Positions 32,561 to 43,847 are shown, counted from the stretch's first letter. The stretch is DNA of 64,000 nucleotides from Falciphora oryzae (GCA_000733355.1 JNVV01000019.1:415047-479046), one strand, 5' to 3'. Notes: generated from the sequence alone by a model not told the origin. Program-made: numbers and translations.

Positions 32561-33806
32561 TGAACCCGGGCTATCATACCAGGCGTGGGCGAAGCCTTTC
32601 CGTCCCTGAGACACGGGTCGTGTTTGCTTGCAGCTCATTGCCTCATCATGCCGACCACATGTCACGTCATATTTCCACCCGGACGTGAGACCGCTGCAAA
32701 TCTTGGACATCTCAAACCTCAACGATATACAACACACGAAAAAGATATACGCGAATCTCCCAACAATCTGCTTGTTTAACTGCACAAACGATCCTTGGCG
32801 TCACGTCGGGTCACGCCGACGCCTTGGTGCGGCTCTTTCTCCTTTCCTGGCGCAATTTTCAGGCCGCCACTCGCGACGACTAGGAGGTGTACACAAAGGC
32901 GCAAGAATTTGTTTTTTGCTTTCTTTTATCTTATCCCTTCGTTTTCCTCATCTCCTTTCACGGTTCTCATCACGTTTCAACGAAGTCACGACCAAGTACA
33001 CAAACAATAGATTGCATAGGAGCTGTCTCCTCCAGGCTCCAGGCTCCCGCTTTTTTCACTGTCATCACATCATCCTCATATCTTTATACTGTTCGATTTC
33101 TCTTCTCGCCTTACTTTTATTTCTTTTCACTGGATTCACCTGTTACCGTACCCTAGAGGAAACCTCGCAGATACTGCTCACGCAGGCACAGCAGGCATTG
33201 CAATGCATTCATGCTCATCAGATTGAAACAGGGCAATTTTTACACGGGGGCGTTTTTCATTTCTTGCTTACCGCATGAGAACTCAACGACGCAATCGGGG
33301 CTGACGTCCTCTGCTTTTATTTGTTCCTCTTCTCTTTTTCTTCTTCCACTATCTTTTGTATTTCCTCCATCACACCCAGGTAGCGCAAACAATGAATGGA
33401 TAATAGATCGGTTCGGCAAGGTAGCATTGCACATGACGTTCAGTGAATGCATGGCGATCGGCTCTGGTGAAAACCTGCTCTCGCGAGCGATGAGGTGTGG
33501 GTGGCAATCCTAACGGTCTTACCGGCGGAGAGAAGCGCACGTCACCGCGCATCTCCAACAGTCAGAATTCTACATCTCGGCACGATATCAGGGAAATCGG
33601 CCTATCGAACACAGGGAAACGAGAAAAGGATGCCATTGGTATTAATCGTGAGGTGAATATAAAAATGCTGGCCTAGAGGACGCTCGCTATTCTAGCCAAT
33701 CTCTCTGATCGGTCGATTCTATAATGGCATTCTTCGCAGTGTCTCTTCTATGTCCCCCAACACACACATCATCAAGGCGACATATCAACTCAACAAAAAA
33801 CGCACA
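32561..33806. other. Intergenic between the F-box gene and the small membrane protein gene
   Basis: No supported gene. T/C-rich plus strand around 32905-33170 and 33310-33370. The final 100 bp (caacacacacatcatcaaggcgac, cgcacaATG) looks like the 5' leader of the following gene. Confidence 0.5.
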
Positions 33807-34339
33807 ATGATTCAGTTGGAACAATCTACCATGATCGTGGCCCTCGCCGCCTGCCTCGGCTTTGCGCTCGCTCTAGCCGGGGCCTACAACGAGGGTTATC
33901 TTGACCCTTGCATTGAGAAGATCAGGTGAGCCGCCGTCAGGAGTGGGATACGGAGACTAGACAGAAAGACTATGGATGGTAGACTCTACAGAGCATCGTG
34001 CTCTGACTCACCATGTGTTCCTCAACAAACAGTATCTACCTGTTCAAGGCCAAAGCCATGGCCGAGAAGAAGAAGCTCCAGGCTCAGGGGGCAGAAGGCG
34101 GGCCAGGGTTTCGTTGACTGTCAGTATCACCCATATCCGGACTCGCCTCCCCGCCTCGCACCGTTCCATTGTGTTCAACTCACCTTAGCCGCCGTGACAA
34201 CGCGTCGTCTCAGCATATTGATACGAAAAGCCAAAATGCGCTGTTAGCGTCCTTTTCAGCCTAGCCCAACGGAGCCCAGCAGGCAGACCGGGTCAAGTCC
34301 GGGCTCGCCTCGATCGGCGGTCTCAAGAAAACCCTGTAG
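33807..34339 (+). pseudogene. Small single-span membrane protein gene with out-of-frame 3' part (pseudogene or homopolymer sequence errors)
   Basis: Exon 1 is 33807-33925 and exon 2 starts at 34033 after a gtgagc..acag intron. As written the frame stops at 34115-34117, giving 67 aa. There is an N-terminal hydrophobic segment (MIVALAACLGFALALAGAY) and then a basic amphipathic part (YLFKAKAMAEKKKLQAQG). Right after a run of five G (34086-34090) the coding-like sequence continues in the next frame up to a gtatca donor (34124). After an acceptor at 34259 a third exon-like block ends in a Lys-Ser-Gly-Leu..Gly-Gly-Leu-Lys-Lys tail and TAG at 34337-34339; its frame needs a second shift near CCC at 34265-34267. 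Splicing alone cannot repair the first shift. I do not recognise the family; the short 67-aa product is the alternative. Confidence 0.6.
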
Positions 34340-35298
34340 GTAACACCGGACGCAACCGATCCCACCCTACAGGGGGCGCGGTTCGCCCGCGCGTGATGTT
34401 GGCTGCCCGGTCGAACCCTTTTCCAGTCGTCGCCGTTTTGTTTCGCCCGCCCGTGCGTTTCGGTGCCCCCGGCGAACGGGGTCCCTGCCGGGGATAAAAT
34501 GTGCGTGGCATCAGGGACTTTATTTCGGGGCCAGAAGGAAACGAGAAAGAAAGGAACGGGAAAAAACGCACAGACAACAAACAACACACGGCAACACTGG
34601 AAAGTCTACTTGACACAGCCCGGTCCCCAATTCGGGGCTTATACCTCTTCGTGAGAGATCATGATCCGAAAGAAGTCCTGTCCCCCGAGAGAGTCGGTGA
34701 CGAAGACATGGCTATGCTGCTGCTCCTCGTCGTTCTCTGCCCTCATACCACGGCATAACTGCCGAGCTCACGGCTTGTTCAACTGCATCCTGTGGTTGGG
34801 ATCGCGGGAGTACCTGACCCGCAAGAAGTCCCTTTGGAACCGGTTGTGCTGATTGAATTGAATCCTTTTGATATTGCTGCGATGGTGTGGCCCCCTTTTT
34901 GTATACCTGGGGCGACCAAGCGTACCGCCTTCCGACCCAGAGCATTATTACTGCGACCGTGGAAGTAAGCACTCCGGGAGATTCCCCGTCGAGATTTGCA
35001 TCTGAATCCATTGAAGGTTCATTTGAACGTTTAGTCGGGGCACGTGGCGTGTCCCTAAATATATAAACAACGGGTTCCGAGCCATAATGGGCTTTCGCAG
35101 TTTACAGCCGTAGTCGGAGCCGAAGTGAGAGAAAGTAACTAGAGGTAGATGGGAAAAGATTCCGTAGCCCCTGGCAGCACCATTATGGCTGCTAGACGGA
35201 ATTTCACAGTTCACCACCAACCGATTCGTCGACCCCTAACCCCCCCTTCCCCCGGACAACCAATCGGAGTCGACCCGAATCGAGAGCCGCAAAGTGTC
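34340..35298. other. Intergenic, no gene seen
   Basis: About 960 bp without a supported coding region or RNA gene. It is less GC-rich than the housekeeping regions. The part near 35298 is the 3' flank of the minus-strand secreted protein gene. Confidence 0.5.
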
Positions 35299-35601
35299 TT
35301 AGGTGCAGTACCAGTCGTAAAGTCCGCCGTTGTCGTTTCGCGCCTCGGAACCGTCGCCATACGTCCGGCGGCAATACGCAGCCAGGTCGAGTCCGCCAGT
35401 GGCGCCGTTGTTCGAGTTGACACAATACCAGTCGTATTTGCCGTCCCCAGAGTGGGCGACTGCCCATACGTCGCCGTATTGCTGATGGCAAGCATCGACC
35501 AAGTTCATTCCTCCGCCACGCGCGACCAAATCGGCAGGGGCGGCAAGCAGGACTGGGACGAGACTGGCGATGACGCCGAGGATAGTGGAGGAGGCGACCA
35601 T
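35299..35601 (-). CDS. Small secreted cysteine protein with two YDWYC repeats
   Basis: A single exon of 100 aa. Residues 1-20 are a signal peptide (hydrophobic, ending VPVLLA-AP). The mature part has exactly four cysteines, C38, C60, C77 and C99, in two repeats: (D)ACHQQYGDV...YDWYC (37-60) and AYCRRTYGDG...YDWYC (76-99). Each repeat offers a Cys pair at the same spacing, so two small disulphide-closed units are likely. I have a vague memory of similar C-x4-YG...WxC repeats in other secreted microbial proteins, but I name no family. Inferred: extracellular, possibly effector-like, given size, signal peptide and the broken NLP gene 1 kb away. The ATG at 35601 is the only one giving a signal peptide. 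A TATA-like box lies about 185 bp upstream. Confidence 0.75.
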   Translation of the reverse strand: MVASSTILGVIASLVPVLLAAPADLVARGGGMNLVDACHQQYGDVWAVAHSGDGKYDWYCVNSNNGATGGLDLAAYCRRTYGDGSEARNDNGGLYDWYCT

Positions 35602-35784
35602 GGCGACCGGCTGTAATACAACTCAGCGAAGGCTGGGGAAGGCTGTGGCAACGATCAGACAACTCTTACCTGGGAAAGGGTTGCAAAAACGATAGCGGAT
35701 AGTGAGTAGATGGGCAAGAGAGGATGATGAAAGGGGTTGAATTATAATGAGAAAAGAATCGATTATTTAGGAGCTCTCAGGGCC

Positions 35785-35792
35785 TATTTATA
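35785..35792 (-). promoter_or_regulatory. TATA-like box (TATAAATA on the minus strand) of the secreted protein gene
   Basis: On the minus strand, TATAAATA lies about 185 bp before the start codon at 35601, in an A/T-rich patch that stands out from its surroundings. Spacing and strand suit a strong regulated promoter (inference). Confidence 0.5.
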
Positions 35793-35870
35793 AAAATAAA
35801 AAAAGAAAGGTCACTCGCTAGACTCCTCTATAGCTCAGTGCCCAAAATGCCGGGCCACAATCACACCGTT

Positions 35871-35930
35871 GGAAGCAACTCAGCACCGCCGCAAGGAACT
35901 CAGCACCGCTGCAAGGAACTTAACACGACT
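35871..35930. repeat. 20-bp tandem repeat, three imperfect copies
   Basis: Units at 35871-35890, 35891-35910 and 35911-35930, of the form gcaaggaactcagcaccgct. The second and first are nearly identical; the third has diverged. It lies upstream of the secreted protein's TATA-like box. Confidence 0.85.
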
Positions 35931-36075
35931 ATGGGGAAACTCCCTCCAGAGGAGGGGAAAGGTGGTTGTATTGGTTGCAGTTATGCTGACCGTCTGAGGT
36001 AATAGGCCGGCACAGGGGTGCACCGCCTACAAAAATCCGTATTCAGGGGTTCCAAGGTCGTGAAAAAAAAAATGA

Positions 36076-36342
36076 ACTCTGACGTGCTTATCTTCCTTCT
36101 CTCGGTTGCCCCATTGCCCTACGCCGAGGGACACCCTAAACAACGACGACTTCATCAAGGACCGGGACCTCCTACATGGAGTTAAGGCTAGCGCTGACCT
36201 CGCTAGCAAGCCTCTACTCCGAGGACTGGTGGAACTTTGATGGCGGAGACGCGGGCTGGCGCAAGCTGTTGGCTCAAGTAATTAGCCCTTTTTCAACCTG
36301 ATCGGAGAACTAATCAGCGGCCTGTTCCCGAAGCCGTAGACC
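36076..36342 (+). pseudogene. Possible coding relic with shifting frames
   Basis: Protein-like stretches occur in successive frames on the plus strand. A short frame starts at the ATG at about 36073. A frame reading DDFIKDRDLLHGVKASAD follows at about 36140, then one reading LYSEDWWNFDGGDAGWRKLL around 36210-36270, and then FFNLIGELISGLFPKP ending in TAG at about 36340. No family recognised. The pieces could be a decayed gene or coincidence. Confidence 0.25.
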
Positions 36343-36591
36343 GCCATTGACGGGATGGCGGCGCGTGGAGCACAACCCCCACGGCCTGGCTTCGCGGTCG
36401 AGTGCAAACCATTCGGGCGTGGGCGTGCTCGCCATCGACCGGTCCCGCGCCGGGCGCGGGAGTGAATTGAATGACACGTTGGCTGACGAAAGCATCATTT
36501 CCATCAGTGGTCATTATACACATCGGGTCAAGATACGTCAGCCGCAAGAACAATGCCCGTCCCCCCAACCGCGCCCAGTCTCGGTGGGGTC

Positions 36592-36940
36592 CTAGGGAAA
36601 GGCCTTGGCCAGGTTGTTTTGGAAGCTGTCGTCCTTGAAGGGCACGCCGGCGGAGCCAAAGTCGGTCGACGTGAGCGCGTCCCTGGCGGCGTCGGTCAGG
36701 CTCTCCCAGGCGATGAGGGGCTGCTCGCCGCCCTGCTGCGACGTGAAGCCGAGCTGGTGGTCGAGGGGCCAGTCGCTGTAGTAGCGGTACAGGTCCTTCG
36801 AGCCGGCGAGGTCGAAGCCGCCCGTGCGCTTCTCGTGCTTGCCGTGGCCCGAGGCGGCCATGGCGACGATGTTTGGGTCCGCGTCGGTCGTGTCGTCGAA
36901 CCACACGACCGCGTTCTCGAAGTCGTGCTGGTGGCCCAAC
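36592..36940 (-). pseudogene. NLP (necrosis- and ethylene-inducing-like) relic, C-terminal half, inverted
   Basis: Minus-strand frame of about 115 codons beginning at the GHQHDFE motif, the counterpart of the conserved NLP heptapeptide (usually GHRHDWE), and running to a normal-looking C-terminus and TAG at 36592. Known: NLPs are secreted cytolytic proteins of microbes on plants. Here the half carries two changes in the heptapeptide and has no start, no signal peptide and no N-terminal half on its own strand. A gtaagcag string precedes it, perhaps a leftover splice site. The matching N-terminal block sits on the opposite strand immediately to the right. Confidence 0.8.
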
Positions 36941-36947
36941 TGCTTAC

Positions 36948-37111
36948 GCCCCCCGAATCCAGCGGCGGCCTCAAGACGACCGGCGGCTCCTCCGCCGGCT
37001 GCTCCAAGAACCTAGGTCGGGTGTACGGGCGCGCGGGCCAGTACAACGGGCGGTGGGGGCTCATGTACGCCTGCCTGGTACATGCCTAAGGACTCGCCCT
37101 CGCCCAGGCCG
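36948..37111 (+). pseudogene. NLP relic, N-terminal block, opposite orientation and frameshifted
   Basis: The plus-strand frame shows the conserved NLP block before the heptapeptide: SGGLKTTGGSSAGC, then a VYGRAGQYNGRWGLMY-type stretch. It then shifts frame within the next few codons and meets TAA at 37087-37089; the following conserved MPKDSPSP string is in another frame. The signal peptide and first strands are absent to the left, where the inverted C-terminal half begins. The gene cannot encode a working NLP as assembled. Confidence 0.8.
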
Positions 37112-38134
37112 AGTGTTAGCTTAGCCCGACCGGAAGAGGACAGTTATTTGGTAGGCACGAAGTGCACGGCGGGGCAAAGCTGCTGTGACTGCCGTGGGCT
37201 TTTTGTTTTCTGACAAGGGTATCACGGGTCGGGATGAGAAAGGGGAGAAGAAATTCCCATGGGTCCAGCAAACATGGGCGGTGGAGCAACAAGAAAGAGT
37301 GCGTTACGACGGAGCGGAACAAGGGGCCACCTTCGCTGTTTAACTGGAACATCTTTGATGGAGGATTAGCGAAAGGCTGTGCGTGCACATGCTGTCGGCC
37401 GGGCGAGAAACGAGAAGAGGAAAAAAAAAAAAAAAAAAAAAAAAAAAGAAAGCGGCACCGGTTAGTGTTGGTGTGTGTGGATGTTGAACGTGGTTCCTTT
37501 TTCTCCTCGAATCGAGTGAGGGTTTGTCTCGCCGGGCAGGCTCTTTGACGGGCGAGAACGAGAAAGTTGCGAGACATGACAGAGACAGTGTGTCTGATTG
37601 GACGTGTGGTGTTCTGAATGTTTTCTTTTCTTTCTGGATCTGGCAAACTGTGCTGTGCTGTAGGGTCTAGGTCAGGGTCCAGGTCCAGGTCCCGGCTGCA
37701 AAAAAGCTACACAGTAAGATTGAGACTAGGTCTGTCCAAGGAGAACGAGATATGGCAAATAGGGGTGCCCATCTCGGTACCGGTCTCGTCCCTGTGCACC
37801 TTGGCGTTTCTCGTCGATGTTCGCATTCGTTTCTCGTTGCGTTTGTTTTCGCTTGGGGAGGGTCGCACTCCGCACTCTTGCAGTATGCACCGCAACCTCA
37901 GGACCCCTTTCTGGTCCCGAAATGTCCCACTGCGAGGTCTACGATTTTCCTTGGCATGGAGGTGGTCCCTGCCTGGATGAAGGATGCCTGCAACGCCCGC
38001 GCACGGTGCTGGGGCTTGGTTCGAGGATGGAGCCACGGACGGTACCTGATCGCATCAGGGCCCCCGCGCCCACCCGCATACCATACCTCTCTGGCCAGAG
38101 ACTTGGAATTGGAAACGCCATTGTTTGGCGGAGC

Positions 38135-38138
<4 letters not shown>

Positions 38139-38180
<42 letters not shown>
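38139..38180. repeat. Poly-T tract, 42 bases
   Basis: Uninterrupted run of T, the longest homopolymer in the window; purpose unknown. No transposon body is visible next to it. Confidence 0.95.
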
Positions 38181-38181
<1 letters not shown>

Positions 38182-38932
38182 TCCCGGAGCATCATCTCAA
38201 AATGGTCGTGAACCCGGAGATGTCAGTTGGTGGTTTCAACGGCTCTCGTTGTTGTCTGCAAGCCACCGCCAACAAAGACCAGTCCACTCCAGCCAGCGAG
38301 GATGCACGCACGGCCCCTCACAAATTGATACCAATCAAAGGCAGAAACAAACAAGCAACTGGCTGCTTTGGATGACGGAGGGAGGAGGAGAGCTGTAACT
38401 ACGGCGGCTCTTGGCTACAACGCCCGAGAGCGGCTGAGATAGAGTCCGTGCTCTTCCTCAATGTCTTGCATTTTGGGGCTCAGCGCGATTCATCTGAGGC
38501 AAAAGCAATTCCGGCGCTAAACAGCAGCTCACGGACCCTCAAGATCTAAGACCCAGACAAGGGCTCTCGGACTCGGAACTAAACCTCGAATCGCCTGGCG
38601 TAAGGGATAAAAAAAGAAGAAAGCAAAAGAGACGAGGGGAGTCAAAGAGGCAAAGAGCAAGAGAAAAAAAAAAAAAAAAACGTCAAGCTAGCTAGGGTGC
38701 CTGTCACGGGCTGCCCGTCACGTTGGCCTTGCTCGCCGTTCCGTTTGGTGGGTGCTAGTGAGCCTTGTGGTCTTTTTTTTCTCAATCTGTAAGTCAATGT
38801 CCGCCGCCACACCGAGCCAGCCAGTTGCCAGTTCCATGACTTGAAAATTACGCCCTTGCATCAAGGCTCCCGATGTCTTGAGCGAGACAAGCCCAGCCGG
38901 CCGACGGGATGCCATTCATCCATCCACTCATC

Positions 38933-38957
38933 CATGACATGACATGACATGACATGA
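38933..38957. repeat. Pentamer microsatellite (catga)5
   Basis: Five exact tandem copies of catga in non-coding DNA. Confidence 0.9.
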
Positions 38958-41431
38958 CACGACTGAGATGGAGGGGGTCGGATCAAGGCGAAAATAACAA
39001 AAAAACCAACGGCATTTTGCAGGACCTCATACACGTACGAGCATCCCAAGTAGCACACGAACACGCTCGATTGGTTCCTGGGCCACACGGCTGCGAACCG
39101 GAAGCTAGCTTCGATCTCCGTGTTTCGGCCGTTCGTGGGTGGACGGGCCTCGACTGGTCGTCGCAACGTTCGCCCGTCAGGTACACAACGAACCATTGGG
39201 CTCCTGTCCCTTTCCGAAGGTCGCCTCGCCTGGCCGTCGTCATCTCACCTGCGTGCCCTTCTTTTTTTTTTTTTTTTTTTTTTTTTTTCCCCATCCACAC
39301 TGGCCCGAGGAAGTGGGTGATAGGGCCATGTAAGTGCAAGGTACGGCGATGCTAGTGTGGACTCGATAATATTATTTGCAACGCCGACTAGCACGCACAA
39401 AGGGGTCAGTGAGCCTACAGGCTGGAATGAGGCGATGTCGCTCTGCTGTGTGAGTATCATATCAAGCCGCTCCTCATTTCTTCCTGCACCGTCCTGCTCC
39501 TATCGTTTCTCTGTACGTCAGGACATGCGTGTGTGTGTTGTGTGTGTTGTAGGCGTGTGGGTGTGTCTTGGGGCGGGAAATATTGGATGATCTCAGACCG
39601 ACCCCGCTCGGCCTGCTTTTGATTCCCCCTTGCTTGCTCTCGCCTTTCGCAAAGATCGACGATACTGGGCAGTGCTTCCGCCTGCAGACCCCGGCCTGGC
39701 AGCCCCTGTCGGCTCGAGTATTAATCCAGGGCCCGCTACCCCTTTTGTCGTCAGCCTGCCCTTGGGCTGGGTTCAGCTTTTTGGGCCCTCGGCTCTTCTG
39801 ATCGATTTCATCATCACCATCATCATCGTCATCTCCATAAAAGTGGTGCATCGCCAGTTGGCAACCACACCGCTGGATTGCACTAGCGACGCCCCCTCGG
39901 CCGATAGTCTTCGATGCCAACACCTTAATGCCCAAGTCTTTCCTTTTCTTTCTTGGTTCTTTGTGGCCCCAGCCTTTTCGAGGCCGCCCCCAACTGCCAC
40001 CCACCTAACCGTAATCGAGCACACCATCTTCTCCCGAGTGCTTGCCGCCTCTCGCCGGCCGGACCCGCCATTCGGTATTAGTTGTGCAATCCCGGACTTT
40101 TTTTCTGCCCTTTTCTTGGTCTGGACCATGCATGTTTGCTGCACCTGTCGGCACATTCCCACCTAAGCACATCGTACCCAGAAGAGGGTACATCAAGAAA
40201 GAAAAGAAGAAAAAAAAAGACTCGCGAGAAAAGGGGAGGGCAGAGGAAGGTTCAAGCTCAGCCAGCCCGACCAACCGCCGACAGCTGACCTGCCACCTCC
40301 GCCAATCTCCCTAGCCTCCTCCCGCTCCCGTGGCCCCAGATCACCAGGCGAATCGACCAGAGAGTGCCGCCCGCCCCGTGTCACGTCGTGCGGTGGCACA
40401 TTGCAAAAGGGCGGCGTTTGGGGTCAGATGCGGGAGCATTTGCAGTTTGGTGGTACCGCGTCCGTCCTGGCCCCGTCTCATCATCATTGCCTCCTCGCCC
40501 TTGGTCCAACGCCTGGAACACCGTGCGGGACAAGGACAGGCAGAAAGAAGCAAAACGGAAACTGAATTTGACGACGACAAAAAGAGAGGCCTCTGGAGAC
40601 GCTGAGCGGGTCGCCCGTGTTCAAGGCCCCAGCCCCCAGCAGGCCTGACCCTGGCTACCACCTGTCCCTTGCCCCAGCCCTGGCCCTTACCCACCCTCGC
40701 TTTGCCCTGCCTGCTCCGCCTTTCACCGTGCGCGCCTTCCCCCAACCCGCATGGGTCGGGCTGGTTCCCAGCAGATTCTGGCCGTCGCCCACGTCACCAG
40801 GCCTCACAGGTCTTTTTTGTTTGATTTTATTTTTCACCCCAGGCCAGGCCCTGGCTCGGCAACCCTGGCGAGAGCCTCTTGGTCCGTAAACCAACCAAAG
40901 TGCCAAACCAGCCCGACTGGGCGTGCCCTCTAATATCCCCTTCCACCCACCCGAGTCTGCGGGCGACCGATCCCTCTTTGTTCCCGCCGCCGCCGCACGC
41001 CCAACCCTGGCCCTGACCTTGGGATCCAGGAACCTGCAGACGAAGGTTCCCAGCAGCTGCAGCACCGCACTCTGTTGTTGGCTCGCTGCCTTCTGGGAAG
41101 CCGGGCAGCACTGGCGGCTTGGACGATACTTTTCATATTCTTGCGAGTCCATTGTCCCTTTATCCCGCTTGTTCGACTTCGGCTTGGTTTTTTTTCTCCC
41201 GCAAGGATACACGCCAGAGCAAACGCCGCCGTCGACGCCACCCGCCAGCCGACGCTACGCCCCCACGAAACGGGACGAAACAAAATCAAATAAAGACGGG
41301 AGACAGCTGCCACCTCCCACCCACACCTAGCCCCAGCAAACACACACACGCCAGCTCTGCCAAGCTGGCTTCTGTCCTCGAGGGCAGCAGACACTTTCTA
41401 CCACAACAGCCGACACGAGTCCGACGCCACC

Positions 41432-43847
41432 ATGCAGCGAATGTCACTGCTGATGCCGTCCTGGGGGGACCGCACCAGGTCGGTCGACGGCAAGGGCAGT
41501 GGCGGCGCCCTGAGCAGGGTTTTTGGCTGGGCCGACAAGACCGGTCCCAGCCGCCGTTCGACTGGCGCTCCCTCACTAAGAACCGTCTCCGAGACGGGGC
41601 AACCGACACAACAGCCCGTCCAGCAGTCAAAGTTCGGCCGCGAAGCTTACTGGCCGAGCAGTCTAGAAAAGGAGTGCGAGAAGGCCGCCCGTATATTAAA
41701 GTCTTTTTGCAGTAAGTGGTGTCTCCAGTTTTTTATTAATTGAGTTTTGCTTTGCTAGTCTCGTCAGTTAGCTTCGTTGGACCGTTTGTGTTTGCCATGA
41801 GGAAGCAAGAGGATCGAGTCAAGACCACGAGCTAACCAGAGCCTGAATCTCGTCGCCTACAGCCGACGGCTTCATCTCGTACGAACCACAAGACGACGAA
41901 GCCATGTCCGCAACGTCCACGGCGACAACACCACCAACACCCCCTCCGGCTACAACTCGCGCACGATCCTCAACACAAACTCAGATCATGAAGAAGATAC
42001 CGTCCAGGATAGTCCAGAACGCTATCGGGCTGGCTATCTTCTCATGCATGCGATCTGGATTGTGGATGTCGGGGTCAGGAGGCTCGGGCATCCTCATCGC
42101 CCGCAAAGCCGATGGCACGTGGTCTACTCCGTCAGGAATCCTCCTGCACACATCGGCGCTAGGATTCGTCATCGGCGTCGATATCTACGACTGCGTCTTG
42201 GTGATCAACAGCGTCCCCGCCCTGGAAATGTTCACACGGGCCCGCGTCACTCTAGGTGCTGACGTTCCCCTTACCGTGGGGCCCGTCGCCCCTATGGGTC
42301 TGCTCGAAAACGACAGTTCCAGGTGGAGGGATCTCGACAACACGGTCCTAACCTATCTCAAGGCTAAGGGCCAGCACCGGGCCGTAAAGCTGGATGGCTC
42401 GCTGGTGACGGAGCGCGGAAATGAGAACGAGAAGTTCTATGGGTCTAGCGTCGAGGTGCTCGACGTTCTAGCTGGGAATATCCGGAAGTCTGTCCCCGAG
42501 ATAGCACCTCTGTTTGAGGCGATCAAGGCCGCCGAGGGCCGTAGCGACTTCGACATCGGAATCATGCAATCGCTCGCACGGCAACCGGCACCCGGCGACG
42601 CGACTATCGAAACCCCGGCTGGGACGCCCGCGTCACCCACCAAGTCGACTTTTGGTCTCCCCAGCGCTGATGATCCGGACCCTTTTGGAGTGATTGCGCT
42701 GGAGATGGCTGGGCTGGAAATCCGCGAGGCAGGAAATAAAAACCGCCCAGTCAGCAGCCAGATGGACTACTCCCCGAGCCCCACCAGCCCCCTGTTTAGC
42801 AACTTCAACCGCCAGAGCGTCGACACCTGCCTCAGTCACAGCAACAGGGGGAGCTACATGTCAAACAGGACCCAGGCTACCACCATGACGGATGCCTATA
42901 CGCAGACCGACGTGGGCGAGTCTACCAGTGCCTCTCCCTGCCTGCCCCAGGAGGGCGATGACAAGGCCGACGCCTCCCCGGAGACTGCCGCCGTCGTTCC
43001 GGAACCCGAGGAGATTGACTACACGAAGATCGATCTGAGCGCTCTCGAGGGCCTGAACCGCCACTCCTTGGATGCCTCCCCCGTTATCCCCGCCCCGCCG
43101 GCGCCTTCTGTCGTGACCGTTGTCTCGCGGAGCCAGCCCCCTGCTCCTAAGGTCCAGGAAGTCCGACCGGAGCCCATTGATGACGGTTCTGCGATGCACG
43201 ATGAAACCGTATCTGCGCCTATTTCGGACGATGAGGAAGACCGCGATGGTGACGCCGACGACGAAGATGACGAGGAGGACGACGAGGATGAGCCCATCAT
43301 CTTCGAAGTCGCCACAGCGGCCCAGCCCGCGCGTACTGCCATTATGGCCACCCAGGTCACGCAGGTGATCCAAGCCAAGGGGGCTTTGGTCACCATTCCC
43401 AAACGCCTTGCGCCAGCACTGCCGGAGAGGAACCCGGCTCGCCGATCACGGGCCAGCAGAAGCGACTACAGCGGGGACGTCTCGGCCCTGCAGAGCCCCG
43501 CTCGGCCGTCATTTGATTCTAGCGTGAAGGGCAAGGACCGAAGCCCTAGCCCCGCGACCGAGACGCGCCCCGACGACGAGATGATGGAGACCACGCCGAC
43601 CGCCACCCAATCCCACCATCGCACCACCTCGTCCGTCTACACGGCGGAACACGAGATGCTCGCTGCGCCAATGACGCCGCTTCCCAACGAGTGCTCTTCG
43701 GCCGACGACGAGTCGGTCCGCGAGCCCCAGACGCCTAGACTGGGCGATGACATTCGGCCCAAGCGCCACCAAGACACCAACGGAACACAGAACGACATGA
43801 CACTGAAACCTAATAATTTTAATTCCGCCACCATCGAGGTCGTATAA
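41432..43847 (+). CDS. SYLF-domain (Ysc84-type, DUF500) protein with long acidic/disordered C-terminus
   Basis: Two exons, 41432-41711 and 41863-43847; 754 aa. The SYLF domain covers about residues 75-290: ECEKAARILKSF, IPSRIVQNAIGLAIFSCMRSGLWMSGSGGSGILIARKADGTWSTPSGI, then GVDIYDCVLVINS and LTVGPVAPMG. Known: SYLF domains bind phosphoinositides, and in yeast Ysc84/Lsb3 also actin at endocytic sites. No SH3 domain is present here, unlike Ysc84; instead there is a roughly 450-residue Pro/Ser/Thr-rich tail with an acidic DDEDDEEDDEDEP run near residue 610. Inferred role: membrane-actin linked or lipid-binding adaptor. The splice junction joins SFC-TDGFISYEP in frame; the intron is 151 bp. Confidence 0.88.

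Larger units (their letters stand above)
37112..41431. other. Long gene-poor stretch (4.3 kb) before the SYLF gene
   Basis: No supported coding region. Contains the longest homopolymers of the window: A27 at 37421-37447, T42 at 38139-38180, A17 at 38664-38680, T27 at 39262-39288. It also has a catga pentamer repeat (38933-38957) and CT-rich promoter-like DNA (40650-41420) ahead of the SYLF gene. Confidence 0.5.
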
